Positions 1-7,993 of a stretch of 41,825 nucleotides of DNA are shown piece after piece. The notes under the pieces are model-generated. The model ran no database searches, was not told the DNA's origin, and worked only from the letters and a program-made list of their open reading frames with translations. The DNA is taken from NCBI RefSeq assembly GCF_000686665.1, contig NZ_JMLH01000023.1, positions 1 to 41,825 on the forward strand, written 5' to 3'. The stretch's first letter is position 1. Each line of letters begins with the position of its first letter. The translations under genes were made by a program, and so were the position numbers. Source of the stretch: Thomasclavelia saccharogumia DSM 17460 (lineage in GTDB: Bacteria; Bacillota_I; Bacilli_A; Erysipelotrichales; Coprobacillaceae).

Positions 1-1
1 T

Positions 2-673
2 GATTCATGGACAGCATTGCAAGAAGCAATCGAAGCAGCAACTGAAGTCATGAATGATGAAAATGCATTAGAAAGTGATGTAACAGAAGCGTTAAATAAC
101 TTAACAGAAGCAATTGGAAACTTAATCTTAAGAGCTGATAAGACAAGATTACAAACACAATATGATAAGTTAGACAGCTTAGATAAGAGTGTTTATACAG
201 AAGCAAGTGTAGCTAAATTGGTTGAACCAATGGCAAATGCCAAAGCAGTATTAGATGATCCAGATGCAACTCAAGAAGCAGTCGATAATGCATATGCAGA
301 GTTAATAAGAGCAGAATTATCATTAAGATTGATTCCAAATAAGAATCTATTACAAGACTTAATTAATAAAGCAAATGGACTAAATGCCACAAATTACAGT
401 GCGAAGACATGGAATGTAATGCAAGATGCTTTAGAAGAAGCCAAAGCGGTACTAGATGATCCAGAAGCAAGTCAGGCAGAAGTTGATAATGCTAAAGAAG
501 TTTTAGCAAAAGCAATTGCGGGATTGGAAACAAGTAATTCAGTCAAAGCCGGTGATACAACAGCAAGTGTCGCTACTGGAGATACAATAAATATGTTATA
601 TCCACTTGCAGGATTGGCAGCAGCATCTATTGTTTTCTACGGAAGTAAGAAAAAGAAAGAAAAAAAAGATTAA
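2..673 (+). CDS. C-terminal part of a FIVAR-repeat cell-surface protein (5' partial)
   Basis: The frame is open from the first base, so only the last 224 residues are present. They hold a partial and then two full FIVAR-type helical repeats of about 68 residues, recognisable by recurring blocks such as LRLIPNK, LINKANGLNA and DDPxAxQxxVDNA. FIVAR repeats are usually stalk or ligand-binding modules of secreted Gram-positive proteins. The end is a sorting-signal-like tail: a TGD motif (SVATGDT), about 20 hydrophobic residues, then a lysine-rich tip. This replaces a canonical LPxTG. The tail closely resembles that of the fucosidase at 20.8-25.6 kb, so both proteins were probably built from the same stalk-anchor cassette. 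The catalytic or binding part lies upstream of the window and its nature cannot be judged. Confidence 0.88.
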   Translation, partial: DSWTALQEAIEAATEVMNDENALESDVTEALNNLTEAIGNLILRADKTRLQTQYDKLDSLDKSVYTEASVAKLVEPMANAKAVLDDPDATQEAVDNAYAELIRAELSLRLIPNKNLLQDLINKANGLNATNYSAKTWNVMQDALEEAKAVLDDPEASQAEVDNAKEVLAKAIAGLETSNSVKAGDTTASVATGDTINMLYPLAGLAAASIVFYGSKKKKEKKD

Positions 674-680
674 TAATTTA

Positions 681-707
681 GGGTACCTATATTAAGGTAC
701 CTTATTT
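681..707 (+). terminator. Rho-independent terminator after the FIVAR protein gene
   Basis: Arms GGTACCT (682-688) and AGGTACC (695-701) can pair around a six-base loop, followed by a T-rich stretch. It sits just behind the stop codon at 671-673. Confidence 0.7.
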
Positions 708-790
708 TGATTATAATTTTTAGATCTTAATTTAGTATATTTTGAATAATTTTATAATAGATTAAATAAATAAAAAATTTTTAAATTATT

Positions 791-817
791 TTAGCACTTG
801 TGTTGACAAAGTGCTAA
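791..817 (+). promoter_or_regulatory. CIRCE operator 1 (HrcA site)
   Basis: TTAGCACTT (791-799) and AAGTGCTAA (809-817) are perfect inverted arms separated by nine bases, the defining geometry of CIRCE, the operator of the heat-shock repressor HrcA. The -35 hexamer TTGACA (803-808) lies in its spacer, so a bound repressor would cover the promoter. Confidence 0.95.
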
Positions 818-830
818 AAAGGAGTATAAT
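803..830 (+). promoter_or_regulatory. groESL promoter (sigma-A type)
   Basis: TTGACA at 803-808 and TATAAT at 825-830 are separated by 16 bases. Both hexamers are consensus. The promoter lies between and overlaps two CIRCE operators, so it should be strong and tightly HrcA-repressed. Confidence 0.93.
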
Positions 831-834
831 GGTT

Positions 835-861
835 TTAGCACTTAGGAATGGCAAGTGCTAA
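835..861 (+). promoter_or_regulatory. CIRCE operator 2 (HrcA site)
   Basis: A second TTAGCACTT (835-843) and AAGTGCTAA (853-861) pair with a nine-base spacer, beginning 44 bases after the first. It covers the expected transcription start and the 5' UTR, so it would also form a hairpin in the mRNA just upstream of the groES ribosome binding site. Confidence 0.95.
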
Positions 862-877
862 AAAAGGAGTGATTAAA

Positions 878-1138
878 ATGATTAAGCCATTACATGATAA
901 TGTTATTTTAAAAAAAGAAGAAGTAGAAAATAAGACATCAAGTGGGATTATTTTAACAACCGAAACTAAAAAAATTCCAAGTGTAGCAACTGTTGTTGCG
1001 GTAGGACCTGAATGTAAAGCAGAAATTAAAGAAAATGATAAAGTAGTTTATAAAGAATATTCAGGAACAGATATTAAGATTGATGAGATAGATTATATTG
1101 TAATTAGTGAAAAAGATATTTTAGCTTATATTGCTTAG
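878..1138 (+). CDS. groES: Co-chaperonin GroES
   Basis: 86 residues, starting MIKPLHDNVILKKEE. GroES caps the GroEL barrel and closes the folding chamber in the cytoplasm. The family pattern is clear: an N-terminal PLHDNVILKK strand, a mobile-loop region (TSSGIILTTETKK), a VVAVGPE strand and a C-terminal KDILAYI. An in-frame ATG exists at 848, but it lies inside the second CIRCE operator. The ATG at 878, preceded by AAAGGAG, is therefore the start. At 86 residues it is somewhat shorter than the usual 94-97. It is followed 12 bases later by groEL and shares its promoter. Confidence 0.96.
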   Translation: MIKPLHDNVILKKEEVENKTSSGIILTTETKKIPSVATVVAVGPECKAEIKENDKVVYKEYSGTDIKIDEIDYIVISEKDILAYIA

Positions 1139-2770
<1,632 letters not shown>

Positions 2771-2799
2771 TTATAGAAATAATTATAAATATAAACGAA

Positions 2800-2834
2800 A
2801 GGGAATTAGTTAACGTTACTAATTCTCTTTTTTA
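2800..2834 (+). terminator. Rho-independent terminator of groESL
   Basis: AGGGAATTAGT (2800-2810) pairs with ACTAATTCTCT (2818-2828) with one G-T wobble and a seven-base loop, followed by a run of six or more T. Confidence 0.85.
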
Positions 2835-2968
2835 TACAGAATATTAATAATTCATGATATAATTCTAAATATATGATTTTTCATTCAAACTGAAATGAAT
2901 AAGGTGATTTACATCGCTGAGTAGTTATACATTTTTGTCATAATATGTCAATAACTTTTTTTACTTTA

Positions 2969-2996
2969 TTGACTTTTTTGGAGAGAATGTTATTAT
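2969..2996 (+). promoter_or_regulatory. Candidate promoter for a small RNA
   Basis: TTGACT (2969-2974) and TATTAT (2991-2996) are 16 bases apart. No ORF follows within reach, but a terminator sits about 150 bases downstream. Confidence 0.45.
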
Positions 2997-3002
2997 AAAA
3001 AA

Positions 3003-3153
3003 GAGTAGAGTAGAAAAATGAGAAAATAGATAAAACAGTACAAAAAACTAAATATACAATAAAAATTATTTTTACATAATATCTCATTTTAAACACCTGG
3101 AAACGTTGTAACAACTCTATCGAGGTGGTTTTTTACGTCAACTGACGTTTTTT
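3003..3153 (+). ncRNA. Candidate small RNA or leader ending in an intrinsic terminator
   Basis: The segment between the 2969-2996 promoter and a T-run has no ORF. Its 3' half folds: CACCT (3095-3099) pairs with AGGTG (3123-3127) around an inner GTTG/CAAC hairpin. A terminator stem ACGTC (3135-3139) / GACGT (3144-3148) followed by six T comes next. I do not recognise a known RNA family. It could be an independent sRNA or an attenuated leader of the ImmA-like gene downstream. The boundaries are inferred from the promoter and the T-run. Confidence 0.35.
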
Positions 3154-3170
3154 GCTTTATTACTGTGGTA

Positions 3171-3198
3171 CTCTAGAATGGACGAACGCATTCTAGGG
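3171..3198 (+). repeat. 10-bp-arm palindrome upstream of the ImmA-like gene
   Basis: CTCTAGAATG (3171-3180) pairs with CATTCTAGGG (3189-3198) around the eight-base loop GACGAACG, with one T-G wobble. There is no T-run after it, so it is not a terminator. It abuts a GGGAGG purine tract and the start region of the next gene. It could therefore be a repressor operator or a translation-control hairpin; this is inference. Confidence 0.55.
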
Positions 3199-3218
3199 AG
3201 GTGAGAGGAGTGATATGG

Positions 3219-3824
3219 ATGTGTATGGAAATCACAGGATTAAAAAATGAGTTGATGAACAAAGGATATGATATACATAATTTGGATGATAATCAAATAG
3301 AAGAGGCTGCTGAAATTTTATTGAATAAATTTAATATATATAAATTTCCTTTAAATATTGTAAAAGTTGCAGAAAAAATGGGATTGCAATTATTAACAGT
3401 AAAATTTAAAAATAATGAAGATAATCACATTGGTGGAGCACTAGCAATAAATTCAATGCTAACTTTAGAAGGATATAAAAGAGATAAAGTAATAAAAGTA
3501 AACAAAAACAATACACAAGGGCATTAACGTTTTACTATTGTTCATGAAATTTCACATTTAATTTTTGATTATTATTTTAAAGATATTCAAGTTCCATATT
3601 ATGACTATTATGAAAATAATTTTTCATCTAATAATCCTGAAGAACATCGAGCAAATAGATTTGCCGCAGCTTTTTTAATGCCAAGAAGACGTTTTAGAGA
3701 AGAATATGATTATTTGACGAAAGAATTAGGTATAAAAGATAAAGAAGAAATTGAAAGTATGTTGGCTGAAAAATTTCTTGTATCACCTAGAGCTGTAGAG
3801 AAAAGAATATTAGAGGTTTTATAA
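3219..3824 (+). pseudogene. ImmA/IrrE-family metallopeptidase interrupted by an in-frame TAA
   Basis: Reading through one stop gives a continuous 201-codon ImmA/IrrE (DUF955) protein. The N-terminal half (IVKVAEKMGLQLLTV) ends with NNTQGH, then TAA at 3525-3527. The same frame continues RFTIVHEISHLIF with the zinc motif HEISH (codons 109-113 from 3219), and then EEHRANRFAAAFLMP, the usual downstream glutamate-containing block. Family members normally have a polar residue, often Gln, before RFTIxHE, so a CAA to TAA change is the simplest explanation. Proteins of this family cleave HTH repressors in mobile elements and stress circuits. The start was chosen for AGAGGAG at 3204-3210; ATG 3225 and GTG 3210 are alternatives. 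The next gene starts one base after the stop. A sequencing error or stop readthrough cannot be excluded. Confidence 0.8.
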
Positions 3825-3825
3825 A

Positions 3826-4311
3826 ATGGAAGTGCCAAATGCAGGGCAAAATATTTTTGAGGATACAGAAGAACAAGAAAATTATTCGGATGACGCTACA
3901 GCAGATAAAGTAGATAGATTAGAAATCAAGAAGAGAAATGAGTCATATACAAGAATTTTAGAGAGATATTATTTATATATAGATAATATGCTTGATTTTA
4001 AAGAAGAAAAAAGAAATGCAATGTTTTGGGGAGCAATAGGGATATTGCTTATACCAATTCTTATATTTGGCATTGTTTTAATAATAATTGTTTCTAAAGA
4101 TTTGAGTCAGATAGAAAATTTAGTTGCTTTTATTACAGCTATAGGAACGACTATATCTGCAATATATATTGTACCAACAAAAATTATTGAATATTTATTT
4201 AGTAATGAGGAAACACAACGAATTATAGAAATAATAAAAAATATTCAAGAATATGATAAAAATGTTAGAGATGATATAAGAGAAAGAAGAAAAAAAGAGA
4301 ATAATACTTAA
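3826..4311 (+). CDS. Two-TM membrane protein coupled to the ImmA-like gene
   Basis: 161 residues. The N-terminal 60 or so are acidic then helical and charged. Two hydrophobic segments follow (about 67-90 and 97-117). The C-terminal 40 residues are a charged helix rich in Glu, Arg and Lys, likely cytoplasmic. I do not recognise the family with certainty. The helix-TM-TM-helix architecture resembles the small two-TM effector class (SLATT-like) found in defence loci, but that is resemblance only. Its ATG comes one base after the stop of the ImmA-like gene, with GAGG about nine bases upstream, so translation is probably coupled. Truncation of that gene may lower its expression. No signal peptide is visible. 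Confidence 0.75.
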   Translation: MEVPNAGQNIFEDTEEQENYSDDATADKVDRLEIKKRNESYTRILERYYLYIDNMLDFKEEKRNAMFWGAIGILLIPILIFGIVLIIIVSKDLSQIENLVAFITAIGTTISAIYIVPTKIIEYLFSNEETQRIIEIIKNIQEYDKNVRDDIRERRKKENNT

Positions 4312-4312
4312 G

Positions 4313-4369
4313 AGTTGAATGAGGTAACCAAATAATTTAGGGGAAAGTCAAATTATTTTGAGGTCAACT
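4313..4369 (+). repeat. Nested inverted repeats behind the two-TM gene
   Basis: AGTTGA (4313-4318) pairs with TCAACT (4364-4369). Inside them AAATAATTT (4330-4338) faces AAATTATTT (4350-4358). The motif TTTAGGGG occurs twice nearby. There is no T-run, so a terminator role is not supported. The rest of the gap up to 4504 shows no ORF. Confidence 0.4.
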
Positions 4370-4504
4370 TTAGGGGTTTAAAAAAAGACCGCTGAAATTT
4401 AAGAGACAACCTAAAAAATGTAAAAATTATTTTATAGGAACAACTTCAATTGAGGTTCTTACTCGATAATGGGTAACTAAAAATAAGGAAGAATTGAAAT
4501 TAGT

Positions 4505-4537
4505 AAAAGGTAGTTGTTAAACAAACGACTACCTTTT
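4505..4537. terminator. Bidirectional terminator between the two-TM gene and nadE
   Basis: AAAAGGTAGT (4505-4514) and ACTACCTTTT (4528-4537) form a ten-base stem with T-rich flanks on both strands. It lies just past the minus-strand nadE stop. Confidence 0.8.
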
Positions 4538-4542
4538 TAGTA

Positions 4543-6447
4543 TTATAATTCTTCAATTTCTTTGATCCATTCTTTTACATTAGCATCACTAGGCATTCGC
4601 CAGTCACCACGTGGTGATAGAGAAACAGTACCGACTTTAGGACCATCAGGGATACAGCTGCGTTTAAATTGTTGACTAAAGAAGCGCCAGTAAAATTTAG
4701 TAAGCCATTTTTTGATCGTTTCATCATTGTATTTGTCTTTGAATGCAAGTTTAGTTTTTCTAAATAGCTTACGTGGTTCATCACCAAAACGAACCATGTG
4801 ATAAATAAAGAAATCGTGTAATTCATAAGGACCAACGATATCTTCTGTTTTTTGTACGATCTTGTCATTTTCTTGAGGTAATAACTCAGGAGAAACTGGC
4901 GTATCTAAAACATCTTTTAAAATTGTTTCCAATTTTTGACCGTGATATAAACTAGCAACATAATCGACTAAATAACGAACTAAAGTTTTTGGTACTGAAA
5001 CATTGACAGCATACATACTCATATGATCGCCATTATATGTAGACCACCCCAATGCTACTTCTGATAAATCACCGGTTCCAATAACTAAACCACCAACTTG
5101 ATTAGCTTTATTCATTAGAATCTCAGTTCTTGTTCTTGCCTGGACGTTTTCATATGTCACATCATGAATATTTTCATCTTGCTTGATATCTTTAAATTGA
5201 ACTCTTACAGATTCAGTGATATCGATATCGTAGCTAGTAACATTTAATTCTTCCATTAAACCTAAAGCATTGTTTTTAGTTCTTGATGTTGTTCCAAAAC
5301 ATGGCATCGTAATAGCAATAATATTTTTAGTATCATAATTCAACTTTTTAAATGCCATCGTACAAACAAGCAAAGCCAATGTTGAATCTAATCCACCAGA
5401 TATTCCAATTACTGCTTTTTTAATATTAGTTGCTTGTAATCTTTGCATTAAACCACGTGTTTGAATATCAAATACTTCTTTACAACGTTTTTCTCTTAAC
5501 CTAAAATCACTAGGAACAAAAGGATGAGGATCATAGTAATAAGTTGTATTTAGGTCGATATTAGTTGATTCAAAGTAAATAGTTTCATAAGTATTTAATG
5601 ATTTAAATGTGGTCATTTTGCGTCTTTCACTAGATAGTTTTTTTAGATCAAGATCACCATAAATGATTTCACTATCAAAACCATGACTTTCTTTGATCAT
5701 CGTTCCATTTTCACTAATAATATGATGACCGCTAAATACGACATCAGTCGTACTTTCACCATTACCGGCATTACTATATACATATCCACAAATCAAACGA
5801 GCTGATTGAGAATTTACTAATAAATGGCGATAATCTTTTTTACTAGTAACTTCATTACTAGCTGAAGGATTTAAAATTAAAGTTGCACCGTTTAAAGCTA
5901 AATTAATACTAGGAGCGTTTGGTAACCACAAATCTTCACAAATTTCAACTCCAAATTTAAATTCGGGATTAGTTGTAGAAGCAAAAATATAGTTTTTTCC
6001 AAAAGGAATTTTTTGATTATTAAAAATAATTGTCGTATTTTCCTCCGGTGCAGGTTCAAAGCGTCTAGCTTCATAAAATTCTTGATAATTAGGTACATGT
6101 GTTTTAGGAACTAATCCTAATAACTTACCCTGGTGAATAACTGCAGCTACATTATATAAACTGTTTATATGCTGAAAAGGCATTCCAACAACAACAATAA
6201 TATCTTTATTGATTGTTTCATCAATAATGATTGTTAATTGTCTTTTTGCCTCATTTAATAACCGATCTTGGTTAAATAGATCTTCACAAGTATATCCCGT
6301 TAAACATAATTCTGGAAATACTAAAACTTTAGTGCTATTTTCATAAGCCTGATTGATTAATTTACAAATCTGTAAACTATTATTTTTTACGTTAGCAATG
6401 CTTGTATCAAATGAAGCTGCAGCTACACGTATATATCCGTCTTTCAT
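4543..6447 (-). CDS. nadE: Glutamine-dependent NAD+ synthetase
   Basis: 634 residues with two domains. The N-terminal CN-hydrolase (glutaminase) domain has the Glu-Lys-Cys triad visible as E46 (VFPELCLTGY), K115 (VPKTHVPNYQEF) and C170 (FGVEICEDLW). The C-terminal NAD synthase domain has the ATP pyrophosphatase P-loop SGGLDS at 350-355. Ammonia released from glutamine is channelled to convert deamido-NAD to NAD+, the last step of NAD synthesis. The length fits the long glutamine-dependent form. An upstream in-frame ATG (6477) lies within the -10 box. The start MKDGYIRVAA at 6447 follows GGAGGAG and is chosen. It is a single-gene unit between its own promoter and terminator. Confidence 0.96.
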   Translation of the reverse strand: MKDGYIRVAAASFDTSIANVKNNSLQICKLINQAYENSTKVLVFPELCLTGYTCEDLFNQDRLLNEAKRQLTIIIDETINKDIIVVVGMPFQHINSLYNVAAVIHQGKLLGLVPKTHVPNYQEFYEARRFEPAPEENTTIIFNNQKIPFGKNYIFASTTNPEFKFGVEICEDLWLPNAPSINLALNGATLILNPSASNEVTSKKDYRHLLVNSQSARLICGYVYSNAGNGESTTDVVFSGHHIISENGTMIKESHGFDSEIIYGDLDLKKLSSERRKMTTFKSLNTYETIYFESTNIDLNTTYYYDPHPFVPSDFRLREKRCKEVFDIQTRGLMQRLQATNIKKAVIGISGGLDSTLALLVCTMAFKKLNYDTKNIIAITMPCFGTTSRTKNNALGLMEELNVTSYDIDITESVRVQFKDIKQDENIHDVTYENVQARTRTEILMNKANQVGGLVIGTGDLSEVALGWSTYNGDHMSMYAVNVSVPKTLVRYLVDYVASLYHGQKLETILKDVLDTPVSPELLPQENDKIVQKTEDIVGPYELHDFFIYHMVRFGDEPRKLFRKTKLAFKDKYNDETIKKWLTKFYWRFFSQQFKRSCIPDGPKVGTVSLSPRGDWRMPSDANVKEWIKEIEEL

Positions 6448-6468
6448 TATATCTCCTCCAATGCTTAT

Positions 6469-6497
6469 ATTGTACACTTTATCTTATTTCTTAACAA
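6469..6497 (-). promoter_or_regulatory. nadE promoter
   Basis: On the minus strand TTGTTA (6497-6492) and TACAAT (6474-6469) are separated by 17 bases, just upstream of the GGAGGAG of nadE. Confidence 0.6.
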
Positions 6498-6630
6498 TGA
6501 ATAATTGTTTTTTTTAAGAAAATGGTAGATAAAAAGATAATATTTCCAGGGAAATTGTTTAAAATTAAGATATATTTAATTTTATATATAAGCCCATAAT
6601 TTTAAAGCATAGCTAAGACTTGATGGTTTG

Positions 6631-6659
6631 TTGAATTTAGGGGAAATATGGTTTATAAT
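6631..6659 (+). promoter_or_regulatory. Promoter of the FNT-family transporter gene
   Basis: TTGAAT (6631-6636) and TATAAT (6654-6659) have a 17-base spacer. They overlap an upstream in-frame ATG at 6648, which argues that this ATG is not the start. Confidence 0.75.
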
Positions 6660-6683
6660 TATATATATTTGGAGGGCTTTTCT

Positions 6684-7442
6684 ATGAGTTTTGAAATGTT
6701 ATCAAATTTAGGGATAAAAAAATATGAAATGTGTCGTGATGAACCAGGACGTTTTTTTGCGCGTTCGATAGTAGCTGGTCTTTATTTAGGGCTAGCAACA
6801 ATTTTATCAGTTACTTTAGGAACATTATTGTTTCAAAGTAATTTAATTGCTTCTAAGATTGCTGTAGCAGCATCTTTTGGAATCGGACTAGTTATCATTG
6901 TTATTTTAGGATCTGAGTTATTTACTGGAAATTGTTTTACAACGATGATACCAGTGTATGGTAAAAAGTTAAAATTTACTCAGATCATTCCTATGTGGAT
7001 CATTTGTTATATCGGGAATTTTATTGGGATTGCATTAATCTGTTTCTTATTTGTTAAAAGTGGCAGCAATCACGATTTATTTATTACTTATATTGAAAGT
7101 ATTGTTAGTGGTAAGTTAACATTTGATGTATTAGAATTATTTATTAAAGGTGTTTTATGTAATTTTATTGTCTGTGTTGGGGCATATGTCGGAATGAAGA
7201 TGCAGGATGATACAGCTAAAACAATTATTATGATGATTGTTGTAATGGCGTTTGTTTTACCAGGTTTTGAACATAGTATTGCTAATATGGGATATTTTAC
7301 ATTAGGAATAACAGGATTAGGAACAAGTTTTGACTGGTCATTATTACCTTTACATATGTTGATTGCAACGTTAGGTAATATTGTTGGTGGAGGAATATTA
7401 TTAGGATTCCCGCTATATATGATGATAAAACCAAAGAAATAA
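6684..7442 (+). CDS. Formate/nitrite transporter family channel
   Basis: 252 residues, six predicted hydrophobic helices, normal length for the FNT family (FocA, NirC, FdhC). These are pentameric membrane channels for formate, nitrite, hydrosulfide or short acids. Family features are the helix-rich GLYLGLATILSVTLG region, the GSELFTGNCF block in the loop after the second pore helix, and the GFEHSIANM block before the fifth. I cannot say which anion is carried. No pyruvate formate-lyase gene is adjacent. The ATG at 6684 follows GGAGGG and is preferred to the ATG at 6648 inside the promoter. It is a monocistronic unit closed by a hairpin at 7442-7466. Confidence 0.92.
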   Translation: MSFEMLSNLGIKKYEMCRDEPGRFFARSIVAGLYLGLATILSVTLGTLLFQSNLIASKIAVAASFGIGLVIIVILGSELFTGNCFTTMIPVYGKKLKFTQIIPMWIICYIGNFIGIALICFLFVKSGSNHDLFITYIESIVSGKLTFDVLELFIKGVLCNFIVCVGAYVGMKMQDDTAKTIIMMIVVMAFVLPGFEHSIANMGYFTLGITGLGTSFDWSLLPLHMLIATLGNIVGGGILLGFPLYMMIKPKK

Positions 7443-7470
7443 ATCTTCAGGTTAACTGGAGATTTTTTAG
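7442..7470 (+). terminator. Terminator of the FNT gene
   Basis: AAATCTTCAG (7442-7451) pairs with CTGGAGATTT (7457-7466) with one wobble, followed by T's. Confidence 0.8.
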
Positions 7471-7586
7471 TAGTAAGATAATCAATTATTGATGGAGTAA
7501 GAATATAAGGTAAATAAAATGATAAAATTTCTTGATTTTTTTTTATAATTGAGTAGAATATACTTGTAAATTAGGTATTCTAAAAG

Positions 7587-7614
7587 AAAAGGAAGAGGTG
7601 CGACTCTTCCTTTT
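7587..7614. terminator. Hairpin, probably terminating the minus-strand micro-ORF transcript
   Basis: AAAAGGAAGAG (7587-7597) and CTCTTCCTTTT (7604-7614) form a perfect 11-base stem with a six-base loop. Both strands have T's at the 3' arm, so it could stop transcription in either direction. Confidence 0.65.
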
Positions 7615-7656
7615 CGCTGTTTTACGGGCTATTATTCTAATTAAATCCGTTTAGAC

Positions 7657-7752
7657 TTAATTAGATATAAAATTAGAAATAATATTATTAGGTATTCCAT
7701 AATTGGAAACTCTACTATTTTTAATATAAGCCCGCTGGAATATGTTAACCAT
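7657..7752 (-). CDS. Candidate 31-aa peptide (micro-ORF)
   Basis: On the minus strand GGAAGGAGG (7767-7759) lies six bases before an ATG that opens a 31-codon frame, MVNIFQRAYIKNSRVSNYGI and on to the stop at 7657. A strong hairpin (7587-7614) lies about 45 bases past the stop. Upstream, GCAGGTAGCTGCCTGC forms a small palindrome. The peptide is polar and Asn/Ile-rich and does not resemble Fst/TxpA-type membrane toxins. I do not recognise it. It could be a leader peptide, a remnant or a peptide gene. The support is the ribosome binding site and terminator only. Confidence 0.35.
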   Translation of the reverse strand: MVNIFQRAYIKNSRVSNYGIPNNIISNFISN

Positions 7753-7993
7753 ACGTTTCCTCCTTCCATTAAAACAGCAGGCAGCTACCTGCTTATATTT
7801 TATCATGGTAGATATGTTTTTTTGTCTCAACTTTGTTCCATGTTTGTCTTACAATTATCTTATTTTGAAAGTGTTTAGAAATTTCAAGAACTTGGTTTTA
7901 AAATTTGGATTATTTTTAATCTTAAAAGATAAAAAGATGGAGTTTAAAAAAAATAAGAATAATGATAAACTTAAGATAAGAAGGGGTGATTGT

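Larger units (their letters stand above)
2835..3218 (+). other. Gene-free region before the ImmA-like gene, with structured elements
   Basis: No convincing protein gene lies here. It contains a candidate promoter (2969-2996), a base-paired segment ending in a terminator (3095-3152), and a long palindrome (3171-3198) next to the ribosome binding site of the next gene. A nine-codon ORF starting ATGAATAAG near 2895 lacks a ribosome binding site and is not called. Confidence 0.6.
7471..7993. other. 550-base gap before the first phosphatase gene
   Basis: There is no plus-strand gene. A continuous plus-strand frame from 7742 leads into the phosphatase, but it has no ribosome binding site and no homologous content before 7994. 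The minus strand has a candidate micro-ORF with an excellent ribosome binding site (7657-7752) and a hairpin at 7587-7614. Small inverted repeats occur around 7556-7582 and 7695-7710. Confidence 0.5.

Noticed and set aside
848-877. GroES start at the upstream ATG (848)
   Set aside because: This ATG lies inside the second CIRCE operator and has no ribosome binding site. ATG 878 has AAAGGAG and begins with the conserved GroES N-terminus.
3525-3527. Recoding of TAA as an amino acid in this organism
   Set aside because: Many other genes in the window end in TAA in the normal way; one in-frame stop is better explained by mutation or sequencing error.
7742-7993. N-terminal extension of 84 residues on the first phosphatase
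   Set aside because: The frame is open, but no ribosome binding site is found, the sequence is low-complexity Lys/Phe/Leu, it runs antisense to the micro-ORF, and the paralogue starts directly at the metal motif.
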